Of a stretch of 64,000 nucleotides of DNA, positions 9,363 to 20,051 are shown in pieces. Below the pieces are notes generated by a model. The model was not told the DNA's origin, did not search any database, and worked only from the letters and a program-made list of their open reading frames with translations. Made by a program: the position numbers and the translations under genes. Position 1 is the stretch's first letter. Each line of letters begins with the position of its first letter. This DNA comes from Chlorophyllum brunneum (Eukaryota; Basidiomycota; Agaricomycetes; Agaricales; Agaricaceae): contig OY756144.1 of assembly GCA_963576785.1 (NCBI GenBank), positions 2,996,941 to 3,060,940 of the forward strand, written 5' to 3'.

Positions 9363-10634
9363 ATGTCCTTGTTCAGAACCGCTCAAAGAACCCTCCCTAG
9401 ATCTCTACTCACTCGACCTTTCAGTGTCAACCACACACTTCTGACCCAGAAGCACCCCGGTTTCTCGTTTTTACCCAATAATACTCTCCCATCTAAACCC
9501 CGGAAAACGGGCCTGACAGAAATCAGAGGGCCGTACTACGCGCCTGTGACGCAAACGTATTTGGATGAATTGTTGAAGGATTGGGGAGAATTTGTGGATG
9601 GGGTCAAATTTGCAGGTGGATCGTTCAGTCTGATGCCTCCAGATAGGTTGAAGACGTTGATTGACGTTGCGCATAAACATGGTGAGTGTCGTTATCCCTA
9701 ATACCAGCATCAACTTGACTGACGAACCGTGGATAGGGTGTTATGTTAGCACTGGTGGCTTCATCGAGCGCGTCTTGTCGGTCTCGGCTGGAAACCAAAG
9801 TGTAATCGAAAAATATCTGAAAACCTGTAAAGATTTCGGGTATGTGACTCCTAGGTAACGGGTGTTCCTGTTTTGACTGCAGAGGTCATAGGTTTGATGT
9901 AGTGGAGCTCTCGTCTGGATTCCTGTCACTTCCAACTGACGATTGGGCAGCTTTGGTCGAGCTCACGGCGTCTTATGGGCTGAAACCGAAACCTGAGGTC
10001 GGGATCCAGTGCGTTTGCCTCTCCCCGAATGTGATATTGAACAGAAACTTACCAAGCTCGGTACAGGTGGGGCGCGGGTGGGGATGCGTCGGTCGCAGAA
10101 CTGGAAGCTGCAGGTACTAGGGACCCAAAGTGGCTCATTGACAGAGCAAAGAAGTTCATCGATGCCGGTGCATACGTATGTCATTCTTACTCTGTCTCCA
10201 TGTCCCTTATTTATGGATGCTGATTACCAGATGATCATGATCGAGAGCGAGGGTATAACAGAGAACGTAAAGGAGTGGAGGACGGATACCATTTCCGCCA
10301 TCACCTCGGCTCTTCCAAAGGATAAGATCATGTGAGCGCCTTCCTTTACACAATAGTCGGGATCGCTTACCTTGCATGTTCGTAGGTTTGAGGCTGCTGA
10401 TCCAGAAGGCGAGTATCCTTAACAAACAAGAACTGTAAAACAATGTCCTCAAAATTGATGACGCCCTCAGTTTTCGCATACCACATCCAAAACCAGGGAG
10501 CCGATGCGAATCTATTCGTTGACCATAGTCAGATTGTTCAACTGGCATGCCTGAGAAAGGGAATTTGGGGTACTGGAGGCACGTTCGCGCGTGTCGTGAC
10601 GTTTGAAGGATATCAAGGAGCGAGGAAGGATTAA
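9363..10634 (+). CDS. ComA / HSA32-family (phosphosulfolactate synthase-like) protein
   Basis: Exons: 9363-9681, 9737-9839, 9883-10008, 10067-10175, 10231-10331, 10386-10408 and 10471-10634; phases agree, 314 residues. The family is a TIM-barrel group that includes archaeal ComA (sulfite addition to PEP in coenzyme M synthesis) and plant heat-stress protein HSA32. Visible conserved blocks are KPRKTGLTEIRGP, VKFAGGSFSL, GCYVSTGGFIE, FDVVELSSGF, WGAGGDAS, MIMIESEGITE and LFVDHSQIVQL. The first 28 residues are Arg/Ser/Leu-rich without acids and look like a mitochondrial presequence. Intron 6 (10409-10470) appears to be GC-AG. Fungi do not make coenzyme M, so the role is probably HSA32-like or unknown. 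Confidence 0.88.
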
Positions 10635-10785
10635 ACTGTAAAGTTGATTAGTTATGTATTATAAGAGTCAATGAATCTACGAACTTCTATTTCACGACTT
10701 TCTTGCACTCGGACAGAGGTTCTCTTGTTTGTCCCGCTGATCAGAGCAAGTCCAGCGCGGTGAGGGTTTGAGAAGGAGCCTGCGA

Positions 10786-10940
10786 CATGCCACGTCCGGA
10801 GCTAACGCGCTGATGCGAATTTATCCGTTGACAATACACAAACTGTACAGCTTGTATGTCGGAGAAAGGGGTTTCGGGGCATGGAAGGGAAGGTCGCTTG
10901 TATTGTGGTATTTAAAGGGGACCAGAAAGCAAGGAAATTT
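10786..10940 (+). pseudogene. Decayed tandem copy of the last HSA32-like exon
   Basis: The sequence aligns by eye with 10480-10627: the catgccacgtcc start, the GCGAAT-TTATCCGTTGAC-CA core and the gagaaaggg...ggg block are all shared. Indels and substitutions destroy the frame. It lies about 150 bp after the real stop codon, so it reflects an old local duplication. Confidence 0.6.
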
Positions 10941-13900
10941 GAATAATATTTATTCGATGCTAAAGCAGGCGTGTACCATTGACTGTTCCATTTGAATTCA
11001 GGGTTCTTCGTCATTCCGCATGCCGGTTTGAGTTGTGTATGTGTCATTTACGTGGCAGACTTGGGGACATGAAAGTTTGAATTGCTCAGATGTCGAGAGC
11101 AGAGTGTGAGTAGTACTGCAGCCGGAGAGGAGACCGCCTGGTTCTCGCAGAGGTATGAACAGTACATTGCTGTCTTTGTCGTGTTTGTTTGCATCTTCAG
11201 GTGTAGATATCTTGGGTGCTCGAGGATTGGACAGGAGGCGTGCTGGGATGAACAAGGATTGATTCTTTAGCAATGACGGCTGTTACTGAAGTTTCGACGT
11301 GCGAGACGTCAGGGAAATGTTGAGGGCAAACAAGAGAGTCGAACAAGTACGTACATCACCGGTAAAAACACCGTGGTTAAGCCGAGACTCTACTCGTCCC
11401 CTGCGTCGTTGGAGTTCAGAATATGGTCTACTTATCCAGCATGTCAGCCAGAAGTTTAGATTACATGCCAGGCGCGCGAACACGTACCCAAGTGGTTTGT
11501 ACAACGATGATTAACTCTGGTTACTCGTGTCTGGGCTTGAGGGACATAGAACCTGAAGGCCTGAAGTATAAGGAAAGGTCAGGGAGACACTTCAAGTAGT
11601 AGAATTTCGAGGTTAGAGAAGGAAATGGTAGATTTTGACGCGCCAGGTTGACGTGTGTCACGCGGTGAAAGTCAGGATGCAAGCAGAGATCAACAAATTC
11701 TCGTACAAACCTTCTCATGATCCATACACCACAGCGGTACGACCAGGAATTCTGTCCCATGTGTCATTTCAATGAGTTGAAGCCTTCATTCCAAACACTC
11801 GAGACTTACGGGAAATGCGACGGCCGCGGGAGGCAAATGTTATTAGACTCTGGGAAGAAACTTCGCGATCTTAGACCTAAGGCTGAATCGTTTTTTCTAG
11901 CACAGTACGAGTGCCTTCTTCTGTAGCAAATTGTGGGGTGAGTACAGTGTCCTTTTGGATATAACATTCAGTATTACCCGTTTTTGAATCCCTTCGTCAC
12001 AGTTGTTGTCCTTCTTCCGGATACGAATCGCCAAGTCGGTCACGGGCTCATTCCATCTTGAGTGAGGCAACTACTTCATGAATTTCTGGGTAGGGGCATT
12101 AGGACATCATCCCCTCTCGTTTGGAAGAGCTCGTACCATGGACTCTGCACTGCAGGAAGACGCATTGGCGGATAGCACTCGCCCCTTCTAGCTTAGCAGG
12201 GGTTCTTGTTCACGGGGAGCGCAGTATGATCAACCTATAATCCCAGAGAGGTGTCCTGTGAAGCAACTAAATAGCTGGGTCATCAGATGGGAGAGCTCCA
12301 ACGCGGTGGACCGCCAGGACTGACCATCCCCCCGTGTGCTCGGTCACTGTCTGTCATGGATGGACCAACGGGTCCCCGTTTCGCCTTGTGGAGGCATCCT
12401 TAATAGGTCCAACCTTTGGAGTATCAGCAACTACTCACCGGAACATCGGTCTTCTCGTTAGAGGTTATCTAGTTTGAGAAGTACCGGACCCCCAGTCGGA
12501 CCTTCATGGGCCCAGAACGATAGTGACCAGGCAGGAAGAGCATGCGATACAAAGTTGGGAGTGGGTAAGTAGCCACTGCTGGGGAAGCCTCCTGCGCTGT
12601 GACCGCGATTAGCCTGCGGCCGGAAAGACCACACGAACTGAGGGTATCCACTCACCAAAGTCTCCTTTGGGAGCGACGAGTGGCCTAGATGATTCTGGCC
12701 ACGCTCCTTGGCAAACTAAGGCCCCTGAACGGCGACCCAAACTACAGGACGAGTCAACGGCGTGGACGGGTTGAGTATCGACCGACGGGGGTACAAATTC
12801 ACAGACCTAAATAATATCATGATGTCCTTGTTTAGTAGCGGTCCAGCGAAGTGGTCCATGCACTCACCAGGAATGGGCCTGCCGAATGGCAGACGCACTG
12901 CGTTTCACTGCCACATCCAACGGCTTCTCCTTCACGTTCGAGGGCTCTCGTCTATCGCAGTGGTGTCTGGAGTGGGACTCACGATTGGTCCCCCACTGAC
13001 GAGACGAATACACTTGGTTCGAGATCGGGGCCGGCCGCATGGATTTCCGGAAATGTGAATGAGCCATGTGAGCGGGGCGACTTTGCCTGTCGGTGCCAGT
13101 GGAAGGAAACGGAGGAAACGGCGGAATATTCTTCTCGAATGGGAGCCCGTGAAGGAACATTAATTTTGGGAAAGACCAATCTGCTCCCTCGCGACCCTAT
13201 TCCAGGCAATGCCAAACTGTCAAACACTCACAGGTGGCCTGACCCTCTACTCGCTCATCCCGGTCCAGAATTCTCCTGTCCTTGAAACTGGTGTCAGCGA
13301 TAACCAGGATTTCCCAATGTTCGCCATGGCTTAACGGGCTTTCTAGCTTTCGGTCCAGCTGTTGTTCTCTTGCACGTGGACTCCGTGGTTTTCGTTTCCC
13401 GAATGAATAATATACCGGGGAAGGAGGATGACGGTATGTCACCACCCTACAATTACCTGATCTATCCCCTTTTCTTCGCGATAAAATTTTCAACACCATT
13501 TTATTTCGACTACCGCGGAGAAATGTCCCAATGGTACGACCTCGAATCTATTCTTATATCTACCCTCCGCAGTACAATCGCTTCCTCCTCTGAGTCTGGC
13601 CCCTTCACAGAGTCGAACAATGAAGATGCTTCACTTTCAAATAATAAATCTGACTCTACACCGGTTGCAACGAATCAAAGGAACCCAATCAGGGGGTGCG
13701 TTCTCATCTTCTGGACCAGTCTCGTGGTACTGACACGATCACTCAGGAGCCTGAGCAAAAGTCGGAAGACGTGCCGATAATTACTCCCTCGTCTCCTCCA
13801 CGCTGTGGGTAGTCAAGCTTGTGTTATAAAAGTAGATACAAGACGAAATGTCAAGTAGCGTGCGACTGAAGCGTGATCGACCCTTGCTGGGAACCAAACC

Positions 13901-13997
13901 ACGGAGTGGGCCTCGAACCATTCATTCTTTCCTCAGTCAAGCCACGCAAGCCACCTTTTGACCTAGCCGTCGTTTCCTCTCCTCTTCCGCGTCCAAC
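10941..13997. other. Gene-poor region, about 3 kb
   Basis: Only short ORFs without domain resemblance occur. An exon-like stretch at about 13521-13700, Ser/Asn-rich and starting MSQWYDLESIL, is weakly like the N-terminus of the 15439 zinc-finger protein. It may be a truncated relative, but no zinc finger follows in frame. Otherwise nothing could be supported. Confidence 0.35.
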
Positions 13998-14444
13998 ATG
14001 AATGCTGGACAACTTTTTCAGGCCGTACTCGGCACTCCCGTTGGCGGGTTACCCGCAATCTTCAGGAGAAAGTTCGACAAATACGACTTGGGCTTAAAAA
14101 ACTTAATACCGTACCACCGAGAGAAGAACCTCGACTGGGAGGACCGCCTAAGCTTATTTCACGACTTGTTGATAGACCGCGTCGAGAAAAGGAGGGTGCG
14201 ATGTATTGTGTGCATGGAGTGGGTGAAACTATATGATGGAATTGCTCCGCCCACGGTGGAATCTTGGGTCCGGCACAGGACAAAATCACACCATGTACGT
14301 CTCCTCAGTTCATGGCCTTTAGACTATAAAATTAAACGAGTGCAGGTCCTCCCGTGTGGAGAAAGCGAGGAGGCGAAGACTGGCGCCAGCCTTGGACCAC
14401 GAAGGTCCCAACGAAACCGGAATAATAAGGGCAAGGGAAAGTAG
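13998..14444 (+). CDS. Small zinc-finger-like protein (CxxC...W...H type), agaricomycete family
   Basis: ATG follows a pyrimidine-rich leader. The protein is basic and ends in a Lys/Arg/Gln-rich tail. Its core is C-I-V-C-M-E-W-V-K-L followed by W-V-x-H-x-x-x-x-H, a CxxC...HxxxxH zinc-binding arrangement with a conserved WVKL. A GT-AG intron can be drawn at 14295-14345 (51 nt, multiple of three, no stop). Splicing gives 131 residues and retention 148. The same intron position after the His pair occurs in the 15439 gene, which supports splicing and homology. The likely role is nucleic-acid binding; no function is known to me. Confidence 0.6.
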   Translation: MNAGQLFQAVLGTPVGGLPAIFRRKFDKYDLGLKNLIPYHREKNLDWEDRLSLFHDLLIDRVEKRRVRCIVCMEWVKLYDGIAPPTVESWVRHRTKSHHVRLLSSWPLDYKIKRVQVLPCGESEEAKTGASLGPRRSQRNRNNKGKGK

Positions 14445-15438
14445 CCGCTATACTGCTTCCTGCCCCAGCCCTCCATTTCTTGTTTCTAGCCAAGTACTCA
14501 TCGACCGTCGTCTACTTTTCTCCCTTCAAATCTTCATGTCGACTGTGCTTCCGGATCCTGTCCTAGAGGTTCCATCACACGACTTTTAATCTACCTACTT
14601 CCTTGCCTGTTTACCTCTGCGACCAGTCCGCCCAGCCGCCGAAGTTGGACTTCACCCGTTTCCCCAAGAGGCCCGTTATACCAATGTTCATTTTGGAGTA
14701 AATATTCTATTATTGGGCACAAGAAATGTATCCCAAACAATTTGACACTCTTTGCCATTGTTTTCTGAAAAGAACCACGAATTCTATTGGGTGTGTTTAC
14801 GTTGATTCTGTGTTTGTATCCCCGATATTCGGGGCGCCACTCCGCACTGCCTGGAAAGTAAGTCCGCACAATTTATCGTGACAACACGTGCCTTGCATGT
14901 TGTTGGTTTAAGATGTCGTTACGGGTGCCAGGGGAAATTCTGATTATCAATTGTCCGGTGACCTCTTTTGTTAGCCAACTTCGAGTTGTACCGCCGAAAG
15001 GGCAGTGCGACCGTGTATATAGACTATTATCAGAAATGGTCCAACACGCGAGCTGAATTCGGGAGGTAGCACAGGTCCAAAGCACTTTTTATTTTTGTTC
15101 CTGTGCCACGGGCTCGAAAGCGTGAGGTTCTTTACTTACGGAGCTGTTTGGCTTCCTAAAGAGAGAGCTTGTTATCCAGTATATATACGCATGGACATCC
15201 TCTTGATAAAAACGTAATTGAACCTTTTTTTGGAAAGCGGGCATGTCCAATTATAGTATGCAACCAAACCTGGACCGACCCACCCTGCGCTTTGACACAA
15301 TTGCCCTGTGGATTAACGCACCATGCCTGACTCGACCATTCTAATTTTCATGTGCAAGGACACGAGTTATAAAATACGGCCGGCCCCACTTCCTTCCAGA
15401 ATTACCTCCCCTACATTGTCAGATCAACAACTTCGAAT
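14445..15438. other. Intergenic, about 1 kb
   Basis: No exon was recognised. The right end carries the TATA-containing promoter of the 15439 gene. Confidence 0.5.
15368..15374 (+). promoter_or_regulatory. TATA box upstream of 15439 gene
   Basis: TATAAAA lies 65 bp before the ATG, with a CT-rich stretch between, as expected for a fungal core promoter. Confidence 0.5.
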
Positions 15439-16204
15439 ATGATCCAAATCGCCAACCTCCCTGGTCCGTCCGACGTTCAATCTAATCTTGCGGATGCAGA
15501 GCTCTTTCTCTCTGTCATTCTCTCCATACGCGAAGCGAAACAGTCTCCCTTCCAAGCTTCTTCCGACTCTTTCCAAGGGTTTGCTAGTATTCCAGACCCT
15601 CTCTCTGATCCACCAAGGGCCACTACGCCAGAGGGACAAATCTCCGTGTCATATAGGACCCTACCGCTCACTGATACTTCTTCGCCCCCTATTGCACCAT
15701 CTCGGAAGGTGATCAAAGTGCAAGGCAACCGTTCCCCGACAAAGACTTCGATGCTCGTTCGTAGGACCAGAACAGGGCACCATCGAAAAGCGAAAGACGC
15801 TACCCGGTCCCGTGTTCAGGCGATGTGTAAAAATACTCGGACGCGTCAAAGGAAGAAGAATAGGACCGAGGCCGAACGTATAGGAGAGCTAGAACAAGAT
15901 TGTCTTATCGGGGAGTTCGAGCCGCATGCCGCATTTTGTTTACTTTGCAAAGCTTGGGTAGCACTGGATAAGAGAAATCGATATTACATTGGATTATGGG
16001 ACAAGCACAAGACGAATTACCATACACCTGTAAGTAATCTCCGAATTTCGAGGATGTGCTGGGGCTGACCTTTCTGGGTTTTAGGGAGGCAAAAGTTATG
16101 AAATGGAGGGACGGATGGGCAATGACTTGGGTCAAAAAGTCAAGCTATTCACGTCGAGACGGTCGAAGAAGAATTTAATCTCTGTGCCTCGTCTTTTGGC
16201 CTAA
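15439..16204 (+). CDS. Zinc-finger-like protein, paralogue of the 13998 gene
   Basis: Exons 15439-16029 and 16085-16204 give 236 residues. The first 100 residues are Ser/Pro-rich and probably disordered. A very basic stretch (about 105-145) resembles a nuclear localisation signal. The core C-L-L-C-K-A-W-V-A-L-D, followed by W-D-K-H-x-x-x-x-H, matches the 13998 protein in spacing and in the WVxL motif. The intron falls just after the His pair in both genes, although here the tail is shorter. Nuclear localisation and nucleic-acid binding are inferred only from composition and the putative zinc site. Both genes point the same way, about 1 kb apart. Confidence 0.68.
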
Positions 16205-17093
16205 CCACAAGTTCGGGTGTGCGTGCCATTTTCCCGTTCATATTTCTACATATACGCCAGTCTAAATATAGTTTCGGTAAATGAGCTATTCCTGAAGATA
16301 TAAAGCCCATGCTGGTTATCACTGAGAGACCGGAATCCAACCCGACGAAAGTCAATGACGACCACCACACATCGTCGTCTGGCGATATTGAGATAAGTGG
16401 TGGGTTTGTGTTGAGGGCCGATTCCCGTTGATAGGGGCCTATCATATTGTCGGTAATCTCCGTTTGAGGAATGCACGAAGTTAGCAATCCTCACACACTC
16501 CTCCACCAGGGCATCATCGGACCTCGATTGCCCACCACCCAGAATACTCTAGTCTCAGTAAGGCATCAGTTTTTAGCTCAAGTCGGCGAATTCGGGTCAC
16601 GTTCTTGGTCCGGGTGATATAGCGAACAATTCGATCATGTACCAAGAGTCTTCCTTCCTGAATTTCACCTCTCAACTCCGTACTCACTGGCTGTCATCCG
16701 GGAACTGTGATCCTACCTCTCTATGGTCGTCATTCGGCGTACCCTAGACGGTGCTCGAGAAATTCAGGCCTCTAGAGGAAATTCGTATACTCTGGGATAT
16801 CCTTGGTATTCCATTTATCAGCTGTTGGGAACGATTGTCCTTCTGTCTAGTGTGTCCTACATCGTTCGGTGATGTGAATGTCTAGCCGTGTCTTATATTA
16901 TACCTTCAAACGTGCGTCCTTTCTGTCTACGCGATTGGGGGTTATTGCTTACATGAACCTTGCTTCTATATTCCGAAGATACGTGAGATTATTATCCGTG
17001 TGTGGCTATCAAGTTAAAATCCGATCATTGGGTTCGGAGGGTTGGGGCCTCTTCTTGAACTTCCCCCCTTTCCTCTGCCAGTTGTTGTATAGG
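16205..17093. other. Intergenic, about 0.9 kb
   Basis: No gene is supported. An upstream exon of the transporter may be present, because a good acceptor (GTATAG) ends at 17092, but it could not be identified. Confidence 0.4.
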
Positions 17094-19748
17094 ATGAAAA
17101 CATTTAAAGAACGAGTTAGAGGTGTTTCATTGATTTTTGCGTGAGTTCCAGTCACGTCCTGGGGTGTTACAGTATTGATGTTGTGTTTCCCAAGGTGTGG
17201 AACTGCGTTATTCTCCGATGGTTAGCAATTTTAACATTGCTTAGCCTCTACGAGTAACAACTACATATCATACCAGGTTATTCCAATGGTGTCATTAATA
17301 ACGGTACGATTAAGATTGGTTTTGTCTCGTACGTTTTACTGAACATAATCGCAGTCAACACTTGTATGGTTTTCACCTGGTTCTTGGCCTTCCATTCCTA
17401 AACTTGTTTAGTGCTTACGCGTATTTATGGGTCTGAAAGAATCGAGGCTAACAACTACGGTACTATCGTGCGAAGCCTCGCCTTTGCAGGTACCATCGTG
17501 GGGATGCTCGTTTGGGGTTAGCCCTAAGTTTCAAATACTGTCTTTTGGTGGCTCATCGTTGGCACGATAGGGTGGCTCTCTGATAAGATGGGGCGTAAAT
17601 TTGGCATGGTAGGTGTTATTTTCTTCATTATGATTGCTAAGCGATAGTCGTTATCTATAGATGAGCGCGTCTGCTGTTGTAGCCCTTTTTGCCCTCCTGT
17701 CTGCGGCGTCTGCTGGTGCCCATGGGAGTCTCTCTGGAATGTTGGCCATGTTAAGCGCCATGCGGTACGTCATGCTCACTAAATCTGTTGCGGATGCTGA
17801 CCCCGCCACCTGGTAGCTTTCTGCTTGGAATTGGGATTGGTGCTGAGTATCCATGCGGATCTGTTTCCGCTGCAGAACAATCTGAAGAGAAGAACATTTA
17901 CCGATACGCTCAGCACCGATGGGTAGGTCTAGCCACTTGTGAGTTTGATACTTGATAAAACTCTGTCATCTTTGTCGACAGATTATTAATAGATAACATG
18001 ATCATTTGGGGCTTCGTGTTTGCCGCTTTCGTGCCCCTCGTTCTGTTCTGGATGTGAGTTTTCCCCCCATTTTTCGATAACGAATTAATTTTTATTGAAT
18101 AGATTTGGTAACGACCACCTCCGAGCCGTCTGGCGCCTATCTCTTGGATTGGGTTTTGTTCCCGCCGCCATTGTGTTTATCTGGCGTCTGAGCATGGAAG
18201 AGCCCACGAGATATAGGGAAGACTCTATGAAGCGCGCCCGAATTCCATATAAGCTTGTTTTGAAGCGCTACTGGGTGTCGCTTGCTGCGATGTCGGTAAT
18301 CTGGTATGTTTCAAAATAACTGTCTTATACTATCTTGTGCTCAACGATGGCAGGTTTCTCTATGATTTCATTTCGTAAGTCCACAAGTTACGTAGCTACC
18401 TAGCCAAGCTCAAAAGGTCTAGGTATCCGGTATGTTGATGCACAAACTGGGGCTCATTAGCTCACGACTTTCAGTTTGACATCTATTCAACGACCATTTT
18501 GAACAAGTGTGGTGATTTCTACTGTTGTAACCACCTTTGCTGAAATACCACGCAGTATCACGGGTGGCAATGACTCCTTGGGAGTAATTTTTGGATGGAA
18601 TGTCGTCATTAAGTATGTCTTGTATTAGAATCTCGGTTTCATTCACTCTGACAACATGCTCTGTAGTTTGATGAAAGTTCCAGGTATATATTTGCCTTTA
18701 GGAATGTGTATCTGGAGACTTTGCTGATCGTTGTGACTAGGTGCTGTCGGAGGAGCCTTCCTACTCGATTACCTAGGCCCAAGGTGGACTCTTGTACGTC
18801 ATTAATCTCGGGGCCCTAGCCCCCAAGTTGCTCATGGACTGACTCTGAGTCAATCTAGATATCAGGACTAGTCGTCCAGTCCATCGTTGGTTTCTTGATG
18901 AGTGGGCTCTACAAGCCGTACGTATCCAATCCTAATATGGTATCTCTTTCCATCATTAACGATCTTTCCCATAGGTTAACAAATCATATTGCAGCCTTCG
19001 CAGTTAGTAGTTTTCTCACTGATATCCCTCATGCTTGTTCATCGTATATGTCCAGGTCGTTTACGGCATATTTCAATCCCTCGGAGGTGTAGGTAGGTTG
19101 GGCTGAATATCTGTGTCCATGGAAACAGCTATAGTCAACTACAGGACCCGGGAACTGCACAATTCTGCTCTCGGCGAAGACGAGCTCAACAGCTGTAAGA
19201 GGGCAATATTATGGTGTTGCAGCCGCTACAGGGAAACTTGGCGCTTTTGTTGGGACGTGGGGTACGTATCATAGTCTATCTGAGAATGGCATAGACATTA
19301 ACCTCTTTCAGTTTTTCCACCTATGATCGATGGTATGATCAATGCACGTGGTCTTCATCATTAGGCTGAAGGTTTGTAGCGTTTGGTGGGCCCAACTCTA
19401 CGAGAGGAAATACTGGACCATTCTGGGTCGCCAGTGGTGGGTTTTCACCTTCGCCCTCCTCGATTATGAAAATCAACTACTCGCATAGGACTATCACTGC
19501 TTTCCGCCATAATCACTTTTTTCTGGGTGCAACCGTTGACACATGATGGTTTAGTCGAAGAAGATCGTGCGGTGAGTTCCTAATTGATAGACCATTGGCA
19601 ATATGAAAGCTCATCAGTGGTGTAGTTCCGAGCGTATCTTGAGGCACATGGATACGATACGGTGAACATGGGCTTGGAAGATGTTAGCCAAGAACCTGTT
19701 TCTACGATCACCACCGATGACTCAGCTAGTAAAAGTGAGAAAGTATGA
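17094..19748 (+). CDS. MFS transporter, GIT1-like (glycerophosphodiester/organophosphate type), 24 exons
   Basis: Twenty-four exons join in phase from ATG 17094 to TGA 19746-19748 and give 481 residues. Diagnostic blocks are CGTALFSDGYSNGV (TM1), LSDKMGRKFGM (the MFS loop 2-3 motif), GIGIGAEYPCGSVSAAEQSEE, EEPTRYREDSMKRARIPY and GPGNCTILLSAKTSSTAVRG, matching fungal GIT1-type plasma-membrane symporters. Two exons are tiny: 17355-17363 (9 nt) and 18423-18429 (7 nt). Others are 17, 21 and 26 nt. The N-terminus is about 40 residues shorter than I expect, so an upstream exon may be missing. No disabling change was found despite the fragmentation. Confidence 0.85.
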
Positions 19749-20051
19749 AAGACCTTGGGTCAAAGTCGAAGTACGTGATAAGCTTTCGTAGCAACGGAAA
19801 AAATATAGGAATAGCTCTGCAAAAAGCCTTTGTGCAGTAAAAATCTTATTGGGTTTTCTTTATCGACGCATTGTCATGGTTTCGACGGTAGAAGACTATT
19901 ACGACGCGTGACATCTAGCTCACCCCTCTCGTTATCTGGATCTTACGTGCTCATTCGTGAACTGGGGAGAAAATGGAGACCAACCCCAGCCAAGATCCAT
20001 ATCGAACCCATTCGCTACGTGATACAAAAATCTAACCAACCGATCCAATCC

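Noticed and set aside
12458..13285. Multiple overlapping ORFs up to 144 codons around 12.5-13.3 kb
   Set aside because: They occur on both strands in all frames with no domain, signal peptide or coherent exon chain.
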